DNA of 64,000 nt from Pedobacter sp. Bi126 (GTDB lineage: Bacteria > Bacteroidota > Bacteroidia > Sphingobacteriales > Sphingobacteriaceae): contig NZ_CAKKMS010000003.1 in NCBI RefSeq assembly GCF_918698245.1, forward strand, positions 310,001-374,000. The letters are read 5' to 3'. Positions 10,231-18,370 of the stretch are shown here, one piece after another. The translations under genes and the position numbers were made by a program. The stretch's first letter is position 1; each line of letters starts with the position of its first letter. The notes below the pieces were generated by a model. That model was not told where the DNA came from. It saw only the letters and a list, made by a program, of their open reading frames with translations, and ran no database searches.

Positions 10231-10293
10231 ATTTTAACCTGATTTCATAGAAAAAGGGGACATTGTCCCCTTCTCTTTTCTTCGATTACGATG

Positions 10294-10324
10294 CAAATGT
10301 AGTAATTTTTTAGAAAAAATCAAA
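10294..10324 (-). promoter_or_regulatory. Bacteroidota-type promoter of rimP-nusA-infB
   Basis: On the minus strand TTTG (10321-10324) and TACATTTG (10294-10301) are separated by 19 bases. This matches the -33/-7 consensus TTTG-N19/20-TAnnTTTG of the Bacteroidota housekeeping sigma factor. Transcription would start about 55-60 bases upstream of the rimP ATG. Confidence 0.75.
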
Positions 10325-10351
10325 CACTTGCGCTAATTATTATGCTGATTA

Positions 10352-10783
10352 TTACCGTTTAAGTGTTTGTTGCTGCGCTTTTAAATTCTGTTTACCCTTC
10401 CCCATAATCAGATCGCCCACGGTTGCAAATTTTATCCCGATGTAACTCTCAACCAGATATTCTTTACCCTTAAGAAAAGGCTGATCGGGATTAAATATCA
10501 GTGAATCTCCAAGTATCTTAACCTTGCCAGGCACTTCCAGTTCATCCTGGATACTGTCCAGATCACCCGGTTTTATTAAAACAGACACCAAATTAAGTGT
10601 ATCTGCATTAGCCAGATAGGCATTTTTTACCTGTAAGAGGCTCGCCTCATCAATATTTTTAATTATTATTGATGAACTATCCCCAGAAAACTTAATTATT
10701 GGCCTGTTGTTTGTATTCGAACATGAAAATGTGAATAGGACAATAGCAATTATGGCCTGGTATTTAAAAAAGCATTTGAACAT
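10352..10783 (-). CDS. Small predicted lipoprotein of unknown function
   Basis: A 143-residue protein with a short charged start, a hydrophobic stretch (about 9-19) and a lipobox ending at Cys21 (FTFSCSN), so it should be lipid-anchored after export. The mature part has a beta-rich look. Its segment GDSLIFNPDQPFLKGKEYLV resembles the Ig-like domains of Bacteroidota lipoproteins, but I do not recognise a named family. It is divergent from the holin-like gene at 10802 with only 18 bases between the starts. Confidence 0.6.
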   Translation of the reverse strand: MFKCFFKYQAIIAIVLFTFSCSNTNNRPIIKFSGDSSSIIIKNIDEASLLQVKNAYLANADTLNLVSVLIKPGDLDSIQDELEVPGKVKILGDSLIFNPDQPFLKGKEYLVESYIGIKFATVGDLIMGKGKQNLKAQQQTLKR

Positions 10784-10801
10784 TTACAAAAATAAACAAT
10801 T

Positions 10802-11146
10802 ATGAGATTTATTATCGAAATCCTTTTGATGGGATTAGCCTTTTTTATCGGCGCAAGAATAGTACCTGGCGTACATGTTGATGGTTATGCAACATCCATT
10901 ATTGCTGCAGTACTGGTTGCACTTGCAAACTCAACCATCGGGTTCATTTTAAGATTATTAACATTCCCTGTTAATTTTTTGACGCTTGGACTAGTATCAT
11001 TTATCATTACCGTTTTAATGATTTTATTGGTTGATAATATGATGACCTCTTTTAACACTTCAGGTTTTATCGCTGCTGCATTTTTGGCTATAGTTGTAGC
11101 CTTAATTAAAGCAGTGTTTAGCGCTGTAGTTGGCGAAAAAGAATAA
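10802..11146 (+). CDS. Phage-holin-4-superfamily (YvlD-like) membrane protein
   Basis: A 114-residue protein with four hydrophobic helices. It has the family pattern GARIVPGVHVDGYATSI near the start and LRLLTFPVNFLTLGLVSF in the middle. These proteins are placed in the Phage_holin_4_2 family, but most are chromosomal inner-membrane proteins unrelated to lysis. Function is unknown. A run of degenerate 7-base repeats follows directly, and no phage gene is near. Confidence 0.82.
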   Translation: MRFIIEILLMGLAFFIGARIVPGVHVDGYATSIIAAVLVALANSTIGFILRLLTFPVNFLTLGLVSFIITVLMILLVDNMMTSFNTSGFIAAAFLAIVVALIKAVFSAVVGEKE

Positions 11147-11152
11147 GTTGGG

Positions 11153-11208
11153 AGTTTTGAGTTGAGAGTTTGGACTTGTGACTCCAAGCTCCCAGCTCCA
11201 AGCTCAAA
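11153..11208. repeat. Degenerate heptad repeat, two complementary halves
   Basis: Eight consecutive 7-base words fill the gap between two convergent genes. The first three start AGTT (AGTTTTG first), one is intermediate, and the last four have an ACTCC or GCTC core (GCTCCCA, GCTCCAA). The second half is roughly the reverse complement of the first, so a weak hairpin can form. Confidence 0.7.
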
Positions 11209-11210
11209 AA

Positions 11211-12350
11211 CTAACGGATCACTTCTCTCGAAATCACCATTTTCTGGATCTCAGATGTACCTTCGTAAATCTGAGTAATTTTAGCATCTCGCATTAACCG
11301 TTCTACATGGTATTCTTTTACGAAACCGTAACCACCGTGCACTTGTACAGCTTCGATGGTTACATCCATCGCCACTTTTGAAGCAAAAAGCTTGGCCATA
11401 GAACCGGCCTGTGTGTAAGGTAAACCCTGATCTTTTAACCAGGCAGCTTTATAAACCAATAACCTGGCTGCTTCGATCTGGGTAGCCATATCGGCCAGTT
11501 TAAAAGCAATGGCCTGATGCTCGGAAATTGGTTTGCCGAATGATTTTCGCTCTTTAGCATACTGCGTGGCCAACTCGAAAGCACCCTGTGCAATACCTAA
11601 AGCCTGGGCCGCAATACCGATCCTCCCACCTTCCAAAGTTTTCATGGCAAACTTAAAACCGAAGCCATCTTCGCCAATCCTATTTTCTTTTGGCACCTTC
11701 ACATCGTTAAACATTAAAGAATGTGTATCAGATCCGCGGATGCCGAGTTTATTTTCTTTTGGTCCAACGGTAAAACCTTCCATCCCTTTCTCTACAATAA
11801 AAGCATTGATACCTTTATGCCTTAACTCTGGGTGGGTTTGTGCAATAACCAGATAGGTTGATGCAGTACCGCCGTTGGTGATCCAGTTTTTTGTACCATT
11901 CAGTAGATAATAATCGCCTTTATCTTCAGCGGTCGTACGTTGCGAGGTAGCATCAGATCCGGCTTCGGGTTCTGATAAACAAAATGCGCCTATTTTTTCT
12001 CCAGCTGCAAGTGGCTTTAAATATTTTTCCTTTTGGGCTTCACTGCCATAGGCCTCTAATCCATAGCAAACCAAAGAGTTGTTTACCGAAACCACAACTG
12101 ATGCAGAGGCATCGATTTTAGATAGCTCTTCCATTACCAAAACGTAAGAAATGGCATCGAGTCCGCTTCCGTTATATTTTTCGCTCACCATCATCCCCAA
12201 AAAACCAAGTTCTCCAAGTTTTTTTACCTGCTCGGCCGGAAATTTCTGATGTTCGTCTCGTTCGATTACACCCGGCTTTAATTCCTGCTGCGCGAAATCG
12301 CGGGCAGCCTGCCGGATCATTAATTGTTCTTCACTTAATTCAAAATGCAT
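11211..12350 (-). CDS. Acyl-CoA dehydrogenase (short/medium chain type)
   Basis: A 379-residue flavoprotein of the usual family length that oxidises acyl-CoA to trans-2-enoyl-CoA with FAD. It has the FAD/substrate-binding CLSEPEAGSDATSQRT, then WITNGGTAS. The C-terminal VQVHGGYGFVKEY is followed by IYEGTSEIQ, whose first Glu is the catalytic base in butyryl-CoA dehydrogenases. It most resembles Bacteroidota enzymes of fatty-acid or branched-chain amino-acid breakdown; chain length cannot be read. A TACATTTG at 12379-12386 on this strand fits a -7 element, without a clear -33. Confidence 0.93.
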   Translation of the reverse strand: MHFELSEEQLMIRQAARDFAQQELKPGVIERDEHQKFPAEQVKKLGELGFLGMMVSEKYNGSGLDAISYVLVMEELSKIDASASVVVSVNNSLVCYGLEAYGSEAQKEKYLKPLAAGEKIGAFCLSEPEAGSDATSQRTTAEDKGDYYLLNGTKNWITNGGTASTYLVIAQTHPELRHKGINAFIVEKGMEGFTVGPKENKLGIRGSDTHSLMFNDVKVPKENRIGEDGFGFKFAMKTLEGGRIGIAAQALGIAQGAFELATQYAKERKSFGKPISEHQAIAFKLADMATQIEAARLLVYKAAWLKDQGLPYTQAGSMAKLFASKVAMDVTIEAVQVHGGYGFVKEYHVERLMRDAKITQIYEGTSEIQKMVISREVIR

Positions 12351-12474
12351 AACATTTATGTATAAAAGGTTAGTAAATCAAATGTAGCATTAATGATCGA
12401 AATTACTATGGTTGCATAGTAATTTATTTTTAAATTCATTTCATGTTGCGACGGCGTATTTAGATTCTGTTTCT

Positions 12475-12721
12475 ATCGGGATCATAGCGAATCGCGGGAT
12501 TAGAGCCCAAAGCACACCGGCTTCCACTTTTCCTAAAAAATGTTCATTTTAGGCTATTGTCTTGGAAATGAGGGGTTCTGAGCGTTTGGCAGCCATGGCC
12601 CCGCTTTACGCTTTACTTCGCTGCGCTCCGTGTTCGCTTTTAATCGGGTTTAGGAGCAACGTGTAGTGCCAGGAGAACAAAACCGCTAATCATAAACCCG
12701 ACAGCAGCGGCGACTCCCGAT
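12475..12721. mobile_element. MITE-like dispersed element, copy A
   Basis: A segment of about 247 bases is bounded by ATCGGGA on the left and TCCCGAT on the right, a 7-base terminal inverted repeat. It contains an internal inverted pair, TCGGGTTTA and TAAACCCGA. A second copy lies at 42991-43237 with the same ends and the same order of blocks, including the shared GGGGTTCTGAGCGTTTGGCA. It has no coding capacity. The rest of the gap 12351-12963 holds no gene I can support. Confidence 0.7.
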
Positions 12722-12900
12722 TTAAGCACCGGTTTATGTGATATCTTGGTGTGCTTGCGTGTTTTACAGGTTTTCTTGTTGTTACAAAATATTTAGTTTT
12801 TTGTAAAGCAATAGCGGTAATACTTCGGTTACGATAGCCAAAGATAGTTGTACAATATTTATTTACTTGCAGGGTCTGCGTTAACGATGGAAGCGGCATC

Positions 12901-12925
12901 CTTTTTGGTTTTTTCTACCAAAAAG
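12901..12925 (-). terminator. Possible hairpin terminator after the flippase-like gene
   Basis: Arms CTTTTTGGT (12901-12909) and ACCAAAAAG (12917-12925) form a 9-base stem, 38 bases beyond the stop codon of the gene at 12964. The stem is AT-rich and no separate U-run follows, so the assignment is weak. Confidence 0.4.
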
Positions 12926-12963
12926 ATACAGTGAACAGCGTGTTAAAACGCCCATAAAAAAAA

Positions 12964-13944
12964 TCATCTAACTGTTCTTTTAGTCAGGATGAGCCCAAGG
13001 CTTAAACTTCCTAAAACAAGAATCAATAAAATCTGCGAAGAATGAATAATGGTTGAGTAAGCCAAACCATCTTTAAAAGATATGCCATACAGCACCAAAG
13101 ACTGCGCAACCATCCAGTGGAAAATGCCAATACCGCCCTGAACAGGGGCTGCCATAGCAAAACCAGAAAATACAATTGCGGTAAATGCAGCGTTAAAATG
13201 TAATCCTGAAGTAGCTTGAATAGAAGAAAAGGCGAAATACATAGAAAGTGAGTAGAAAAGCCATATCCCTAGTGTATACGTTAAAAATAATCCTTTTTGT
13301 TTTAACTTACTATATGAGCCAAATCCCTGGCGCAGGCTTACAAAAATGCGTAAGAACTTTTTACTGAATTTTTGACGGAGAAAATATATTGCAACAGCAA
13401 CGAGCAGCAAAATAATGATCCCCAAACCAACCAGCCACAAATAGTTAATCGTACTTAATTTTTTAATAAGATTGACATATATGGTTTGATAAAGAAAATC
13501 GGCTACCATATCATACTGAAAAATCAGCATTGCCAAACTGGTGAGAAAAAGCATCAGCACATCAAATAGCCGTTCGGTAATTACGGTACCTATAGAAGCA
13601 AACATGGGCACCTTTTCGGCTTTGTGAATAACCGAACAACGGCCAATCTCTCCGAAGCGCGGTAAAGCAAGGTTAGCCAGATAGCCGATTATTACGGCAT
13701 GGTAAGCATTCCAGAAACTCACTTTGTAATGAATAGATTTGTACAGCATTTGCCAGCGCAAAGCACGTAATACATGTGCAATCCATACGGCAAATGCGGA
13801 AGTAATTACCCAAAAGTAGTTGGCGGTTTTGATTTCCTGCCAGATCTTTCCTAAATCCTGACCTCTAAAAGCTAAATATAAAACCCCTATCCCGATTAAA
13901 AACAGGATGATATATTTTAGCGCTGTTTTGAGGTCGATTGTCAC
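12964..13944 (-). CDS. YbhN/LPG-synthase-like flippase-domain membrane protein
   Basis: A 326-residue integral membrane protein with about eight helices. It matches the lysylphosphatidylglycerol synthase TM-region family (UPF0104), with VWIAHVLRALRWQMLY, then GYLANLALPRFGEIGRC, and PVQGGIGIFHWMV near the C-terminus. The catalytic aminoacyl-transfer domain of MprF is absent, as in most stand-alone members. Those are thought to move lipid or lipid-linked molecules; the substrate is unknown. It starts 4 bases after panD on the same strand, so the two are co-transcribed. Confidence 0.85.
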   Translation of the reverse strand: MTIDLKTALKYIILFLIGIGVLYLAFRGQDLGKIWQEIKTANYFWVITSAFAVWIAHVLRALRWQMLYKSIHYKVSFWNAYHAVIIGYLANLALPRFGEIGRCSVIHKAEKVPMFASIGTVITERLFDVLMLFLTSLAMLIFQYDMVADFLYQTIYVNLIKKLSTINYLWLVGLGIIILLLVAVAIYFLRQKFSKKFLRIFVSLRQGFGSYSKLKQKGLFLTYTLGIWLFYSLSMYFAFSSIQATSGLHFNAAFTAIVFSGFAMAAPVQGGIGIFHWMVAQSLVLYGISFKDGLAYSTIIHSSQILLILVLGSLSLGLILTKRTVR

Positions 13945-13948
13945 AAGG

Positions 13949-14299
13949 TTATTTTAGCAAGTGGTTATTATCATCAGGAAAAACCAATATTGGATTGTAT
14001 TTTTTCGCTTCTTCTATTGGTAATGAGCCATACGACATAATGATGAGAATGTCGCCAAGCTGAGCCAAACGGGCTGTTGCGCCATTTAAACAGATGGTTC
14101 CGGTACCGCGTTCGCCTTTAATCACATAAGTTTCGAAACGTGCACCATTATTATTATTTACGATCTGCACCTTTTCATTAGCGATAATGTTAGCTGCATC
14201 CATCAAATCTTCATCTATCGTAATACTGCCTACATAGTTCAATTCGGCTTGTGTTACCCTAACACGGTGTATTTTCGATTTTAATATTGTGATAACCAT
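13949..14299 (-). CDS. panD: Aspartate 1-decarboxylase
   Basis: A 116-residue pyruvoyl enzyme that makes beta-alanine from L-aspartate for pantothenate. The proenzyme cleavage site is visible as YVGSIT, with Gly24-Ser25; Ser25 becomes the pyruvoyl group. The active-site region [14 protein letters not shown] and the structural NGATARL are present. The length is normal. It lies upstream of a flippase-like gene and downstream of panC on the same strand, separated from panC by a block of 7-base repeats. TAACTTTG at 14304-14311 may be its -7 element. Confidence 0.96.
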   Translation of the reverse strand: MVITILKSKIHRVRVTQAELNYVGSITIDEDLMDAANIIANEKVQIVNNNNGARFETYVIKGERGTGTICLNGATARLAQLGDILIIMSYGSLPIEEAKKYNPILVFPDDNNHLLK

Positions 14300-14310
14300 T
14301 CGGCAAAGTT

Positions 14311-14352
14311 AGTAATCAGTTTGGAGTTTTCAGTCATCAGTTTGGAGTTTCG
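14311..14352. repeat. Degenerate heptad repeat (six AGT words)
   Basis: Six consecutive 7-base words, all starting AGT, run without a gap. AGTTTGG occurs twice exactly 21 bases apart, and a 15-base stretch is repeated at the same spacing. Confidence 0.75.
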
Positions 14353-14377
14353 CAAAGTAGCAGAATGTTAAATGTGA

Positions 14378-14447
14378 ATAGTTAATGGTCCATAGTTGAT
14401 AGCTTAGGCGCCCTGGCCATCAACCATAAGACTATGAACCATTAACC
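14378..14447. repeat. Degenerate heptad repeat forming an imperfect palindrome
   Basis: Four 7-base words beginning AT (ATAGTTA, ATGGTCC, ATAGTTG and ATAGCTT) are followed by a 13-base GC-rich centre. Then come ATCAACC, an 8-base word, ATGAACC and ATTAACC. The right half is the approximate reverse complement of the left. It lies between panC and panD. Confidence 0.72.
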
Positions 14448-14461
14448 GACTACATCATCCA

Positions 14462-15316
14462 TCACTTAATAATCATATTATCGATCAGCCTGGTTGAACC
14501 TACTTTTGCGGCAACCAGTGCAATCAGGTTATTTTCATGTTTTGATTTGGCTGGTTCCAGTGTATCGCCATTGGCAATGGTAAAATAATCGAGTTCCACC
14601 CCTTCAATACCCTGATAGAATACTTTTGCCTTATCCACCAATTCTGTAAGTGAATATTCGTTAAAATGATCGATAACGAACTGAAGCGATTTACTCAGCA
14701 CGAGCGAATGTTTGCGATCATCGGCCGATAAATGGATATTTCGACTGCTCATGGCTAAACCATCGGCTTCTCGGATAATCGGACAGGTAATAATGGTGAT
14801 GGGCAGCTTAAAATAAGCCAGCATATTCTTGATCATTAATACCTGTTGGAAATCTTTTTGTCCGAACATGGCTACATCTGGCTCAACGGCATCAAACAAT
14901 TTTTTTACAATCTGCGTTACACCTTGATAGTGGCCCTTTCTGAATTCGCCTTCCAGCAGAAATTCGGCATTACCCAAATCAATGTGCCAAGCCTCGTCGG
15001 CCCCGGCAGGATACATTTCATCTACATTAGGCATAAATACACCGTTACAACCTGCATCGGCCAGCATGGTCAAATCGTGTTCGATTGGGCGCGGGTATTT
15101 CTCTAAATCTTTGGGATCTGTAAACTGCGTTGGATTTACAAATATGCTACAGATAATGATATCGGCATTTTGTTGGGCCAGTTTTATCAACGATATATGA
15201 CCATTGTGCAAGGCACCCATGGTAGGCACAAGTGCTATTTTTTTACCTGATGCTTTTAAGGGTTTTAAAAAAGCCTTAAGTGCTGCTTTGGTTTTAAATA
15301 TTTCCAATTTGGACAA
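14462..15316 (-). CDS. panC: Pantothenate synthetase
   Basis: A 284-residue ligase that joins pantoate and beta-alanine using ATP. It belongs to the nucleotidyltransferase superfamily: PTMGALHNGHISLI holds the HIGH-like motif, SIFVNPTQF and MFGQKDFQQVLMI are family motifs, and GLAMSSRN is the KMSKS-equivalent loop. With panD it supplies pantothenate for CoA. It is divergent from the glycogen-synthase-like gene at 15451. Confidence 0.97.
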   Translation of the reverse strand: MSKLEIFKTKAALKAFLKPLKASGKKIALVPTMGALHNGHISLIKLAQQNADIIICSIFVNPTQFTDPKDLEKYPRPIEHDLTMLADAGCNGVFMPNVDEMYPAGADEAWHIDLGNAEFLLEGEFRKGHYQGVTQIVKKLFDAVEPDVAMFGQKDFQQVLMIKNMLAYFKLPITIITCPIIREADGLAMSSRNIHLSADDRKHSLVLSKSLQFVIDHFNEYSLTELVDKAKVFYQGIEGVELDYFTIANGDTLEPAKSKHENNLIALVAAKVGSTRLIDNMIIK

Positions 15317-15378
15317 ACTAAATTAAAGCCGTAAAGGTGTAAATTAATCTAAACGAAACCAAACAAATGCTTGCTATA

Positions 15379-15409
15379 TTGATAAATAGTATTATTATGC
15401 TTACCTTTG
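15379..15409 (+). promoter_or_regulatory. Promoter of the glycogen-synthase-like gene
   Basis: TTG (15379-15381) and TACCTTTG (15402-15409) are separated by 20 bases, matching the Bacteroidota consensus apart from the first base of the -33 box. The predicted start is about 35 bases upstream of the ATG. Confidence 0.65.
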
Positions 15410-15450
15410 CAGCTCATTATCTTTTATTTAACTTAATATTTTCTTAGAAT

Positions 15451-16281
15451 ATGGAGATGGCCAAAACGAAGCTGCTGATTGTTACACACGAGATGTCGCC
15501 TTTCCTCGAGCTTACTAAAATTTCTGAAATTACGCGCCAATTACCACAAGCAATGCAAGAAAAAGGATTCGAAATCCGCATCTTAATGCCTAAATTTGGT
15601 AACATCAACGAAAGAAGAAATCGTTTACACGAAGTAATCCGCTTATCAGGAATGAACATCATTATCGATGACAACGATAATCCCTTAATCATTAAAGTAG
15701 CCTCCATCCCAGCTGCACGCATGCAGGTTTATTTCTTAGACAATGAAGAATATTTCCAACGCAAACAAGTATTTAGAGATGCGAGCGGGAAATTCTTCGA
15801 CGACAATGATGAACGCACAATTTTCTTTTGCAAAGGCGCATTGGAAACCGTTAAAAAATTAGGCTGGGCGCCAGATATCGTTCACTGCCATGGCTGGATG
15901 AGTGCATTAGTTCCTGCCTATATCAAAACAACTTATAAAAATGATCCTACTTTTAAAAATTCCAAAGTAGTATATTCTATTTATGAGGATGGCTTTACAG
16001 AGAAATTAAATGCTAATTTCGCGAATAAAGCAGTAATGGCCAATATGACTGAGGATGACACTAAAGCATTCTTACCATCTGATTGCGACAGCATGCACAT
16101 CGGTGCGATAACACACTCTGATGCAGTAGTTTTAGCAGATGAAAACTTAAATAAAGATGTGTTAAAATTTGTTAAAGATTCCAATAAGCCAACATTAGCT
16201 TTTAACTTAACCGAGAATTTCGAAAACTTCTATACTTTTTATGAAGAAATTTCGAATGACGAACTGGTTTCACTTGCTTAA
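15451..16281 (+). CDS. Short glycogen/starch-synthase-like protein (N-terminal GT5 half only)
   Basis: A 276-residue protein matching only the N-terminal Rossmann half of GT5 glycogen synthases, which are about 470-480 residues. Recognisable are LLIVTHEMSPFLELTKISEI, ILMPKFGNI and PDIVHCHGWMSALVPAYIK. The C-terminal half, with the ADP-glucose-binding motifs, is missing rather than frameshifted, since the frame ends cleanly. The K-x-G-G loop of true synthases reads KIS here. It is therefore unlikely to be a standard synthase. ATG 15451 or 15457 may be the start. The DUF4270 lipoprotein gene begins 22 bases later and is probably in the same operon. Confidence 0.8.
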   Translation: MEMAKTKLLIVTHEMSPFLELTKISEITRQLPQAMQEKGFEIRILMPKFGNINERRNRLHEVIRLSGMNIIIDDNDNPLIIKVASIPAARMQVYFLDNEEYFQRKQVFRDASGKFFDDNDERTIFFCKGALETVKKLGWAPDIVHCHGWMSALVPAYIKTTYKNDPTFKNSKVVYSIYEDGFTEKLNANFANKAVMANMTEDDTKAFLPSDCDSMHIGAITHSDAVVLADENLNKDVLKFVKDSNKPTLAFNLTENFENFYTFYEEISNDELVSLA

Positions 16282-16303
16282 TTAAGGTATTATTATTTTA
16301 AAT

Positions 16304-17734
16304 ATGAAATTTACAAAACAAGACTTATTAACCCTGTTGATAGGTCTTTTTCTTTTTGCATCGTGCAAAAACCCTGATGGTGTTGGTTTAGATGTAGATC
16401 CGAACGCGGCAATTACCGGAACGCTGGTGGTATCGCCGGTTAAGTCTCAACTTGTACAAGAAGATGCTGCCAATACCTACGGATTAAACCGTTATCCATT
16501 GGGATACATGGTAGACCCTACCTTTGGAAAAACCGAGGCAGCTTTAGCATTAACGGTTTACCCGGTGAGTGCAAGTTATGATTTCGGCACTGCTCCAGTA
16601 TTAGACTCTGCAGTTTTGGTATTAAAATTAGATACAACATCTACATTAACCAAATTTTATGGCGATACCACCAATTCTAAATACAGTATTGATGTTTATC
16701 AGTTAGCCAACAAGGTTACAACTTATAAAAGCTCTGATGTACAGGTAATTAACAATACACTTTTAGGCAATTTTACAGGCAAACTGGCACCTAATACTAA
16801 AAGAAAAGTATCTGTTATTGTTCCAGGCAAGGCTGACACTTTAAAAACTGTACCTGCACAGATCAGAATTCCTTTAAACAAGACATTTATACAAAACGCG
16901 ATATTAAACCTCGGTACAGCAGGAACAGCAACTGATGCTAAGTTTATAGAATCGTTTAAAGGCTTATATGCGCAGATCAATAAAACATCTTCAACAGGTG
17001 TTGGAGGAATTGCATTCTTTAACTTTTCTGGAAGTGATTCTTACCTGCAACTGGTTTGGAAAAAAACGAACGCATCAAGCGGTATAGATACTACAAGTGT
17101 AAATTTCCCTATTGGTAAGATGGCTACGAATGCTGCACAAACTGCAAACGTAATTTCTGGTATAGCAGCTTATATTAAACATGATTATACAGGCACACCT
17201 GTGCAGGAGCAGATTGCAACTCCAAATCCTTCGGCTCCATATAGGGTAACTTATTTACAGGGCTTAGCTGGTGTAAAAACCAAGTTAACGTTCCCAGGAT
17301 TGGCAGGTTTTACTGGCACTTACGGTAAAGCAATTATCAATAAGGCAGAGTTAGTTGTAGAGATTGGTGAGAATGCGCCAGCATACCCTTTTAATGCCGC
17401 TCAACGACTTTCTTTATATCGTTGGGATATTGCACAACAACCAGCCGATATACCTGATTTTGCAACTTTTTCAAGCAGTGCTTCTGGTGGCGCAGCACTT
17501 TTTGGTGGTTATTTCGATTCGTTAAAGAAACGTTATATTTTTATTGTAACCAGTTACGTTCAGGGCTTGATTGATAAAAACATCGAAGATGAGGGTACAT
17601 TCTTAGCTCCTACATCTTATACCGACTTTCAGAGAGTACCTACTGCTACATCTGCAGAAAGGTCGATTATAGGCGCCAGCGATGCAACTGCAAATAAGAT
17701 AAAACTAAATATTTATTACACTAAAATTAATTAA
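16304..17734 (+). CDS. DUF4270 family lipoprotein
   Basis: A 476-residue predicted outer-membrane or periplasmic lipoprotein. The signal peptide ends in a lipobox, LFLFASC, with Cys22, followed by KNPDGVGLDVDP. The body matches DUF4270, a Bacteroidota-restricted family, through features such as RYPLGYMVDPTFGKTEA near the start and YLQGLAGVKTKLTFPGL in the later half. Function is not established. It follows the glycogen-synthase-like gene at 22 bases and ends at a clear terminator, so the two form a likely operon. Confidence 0.87.
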   Translation: MKFTKQDLLTLLIGLFLFASCKNPDGVGLDVDPNAAITGTLVVSPVKSQLVQEDAANTYGLNRYPLGYMVDPTFGKTEAALALTVYPVSASYDFGTAPVLDSAVLVLKLDTTSTLTKFYGDTTNSKYSIDVYQLANKVTTYKSSDVQVINNTLLGNFTGKLAPNTKRKVSVIVPGKADTLKTVPAQIRIPLNKTFIQNAILNLGTAGTATDAKFIESFKGLYAQINKTSSTGVGGIAFFNFSGSDSYLQLVWKKTNASSGIDTTSVNFPIGKMATNAAQTANVISGIAAYIKHDYTGTPVQEQIATPNPSAPYRVTYLQGLAGVKTKLTFPGLAGFTGTYGKAIINKAELVVEIGENAPAYPFNAAQRLSLYRWDIAQQPADIPDFATFSSSASGGAALFGGYFDSLKKRYIFIVTSYVQGLIDKNIEDEGTFLAPTSYTDFQRVPTATSAERSIIGASDATANKIKLNIYYTKIN

Positions 17735-17754
17735 CGGTTTAAGTGTAATCACAA

Positions 17755-17788
17755 AAACTCCTGCTAGCAGAACTGGCAGGAGTTTTTT
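17755..17788 (+). terminator. Intrinsic terminator after the DUF4270 gene
   Basis: Arms AAACTCCTGC (17755-17764) and GCAGGAGTTT (17776-17785) enclose an 11-base loop and run into a T tract. Confidence 0.88.
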
Positions 17789-17821
17789 GTATTATTATTT
17801 TAAGGCTACGAAATATAAAGC

Positions 17822-17862
17822 GCATAAAAAAGCTACCTCTCATCAGGTAGCTTTTTTTATGC
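17822..17862. terminator. Bidirectional terminator between DUF4270 gene and ssb
   Basis: A stem of AGCTACCT and AGGTAGCT is extended by A-rich and T-rich arms to GCAT/ATGC at the ends. The tracts allow termination in both directions. It lies 15 bases past the ssb stop. Confidence 0.85.
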
Positions 17863-17876
17863 ATTTTAGCCTTTAA

Positions 17877-18314
17877 TTAAAAGGGAAGATCTCCATTCTC
17901 ATCTGATGGGCCAATTGTAAATTCATCTTCAATTTTAGCTTCAGAACTTTGATGCGTTGGTGTAGTAGGACTTTGCTCGAAATCACTCTTTCTGCCTAAC
18001 ATGGTAAAGTTTTCGGCCACAATTTCTGTTACATATTTTTTAACCTTTTCTTTGTCTTCAAAGGATCTTGTTCTTAATTTGCCCTCTATGTAAACCAGTT
18101 TGCCCTTCTGAAGGTATTTGGAAGCAACTTCTGCTAAGCCACGCCATAACACAATATTGTGCCATTCCGTTTGTTCTACTCTTTTTCCGTCTTTGTTGTA
18201 TGTTTCCGAGGTAGCTAATGGAAAACTGGCTACTGTTACGCCACCGTCTAAATGTCGCACTTCAGGGTCTTTGCCTAAATGGCCTACTAAAATAACTTTG
18301 TTAATCCCAGACAT
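17877..18314 (-). CDS. ssb: Single-stranded DNA-binding protein
   Basis: A 145-residue SSB. The OB fold (about 1-108) begins INKVILVGHLGKDPEVR and contains TEWHNIVLWRGLAEVASKYL and GKLVYIEGKLRTRSF. A short flexible linker leads to the acidic tip ENGDLPF, which recruits repair and replication partners. The length and tip are typical. It is downstream of mutY on the same strand with 56 bases between, so both may be co-transcribed. Bacteroidota often carry several ssb genes; whether this is the main one cannot be said. Confidence 0.95.
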   Translation of the reverse strand: MSGINKVILVGHLGKDPEVRHLDGGVTVASFPLATSETYNKDGKRVEQTEWHNIVLWRGLAEVASKYLQKGKLVYIEGKLRTRSFEDKEKVKKYVTEIVAENFTMLGRKSDFEQSPTTPTHQSSEAKIEDEFTIGPSDENGDLPF

Positions 18315-18370
18315 AAATATTTTTGGTTAGTTGTTTCGTTTTCTAAGTGTGCGCCGAATAAGATGGTTAG

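Noticed and set aside
10802..11146. The holin-like protein as a sign of a prophage
   Set aside because: No other phage gene is near, and chromosomal members of this family are common.
12690..12899. A 69-codon minus-strand frame in the gap before the flippase-like gene
   Set aside because: It overlaps the end of the dispersed element copy A and has no recognisable motif or start context; it is probably chance.
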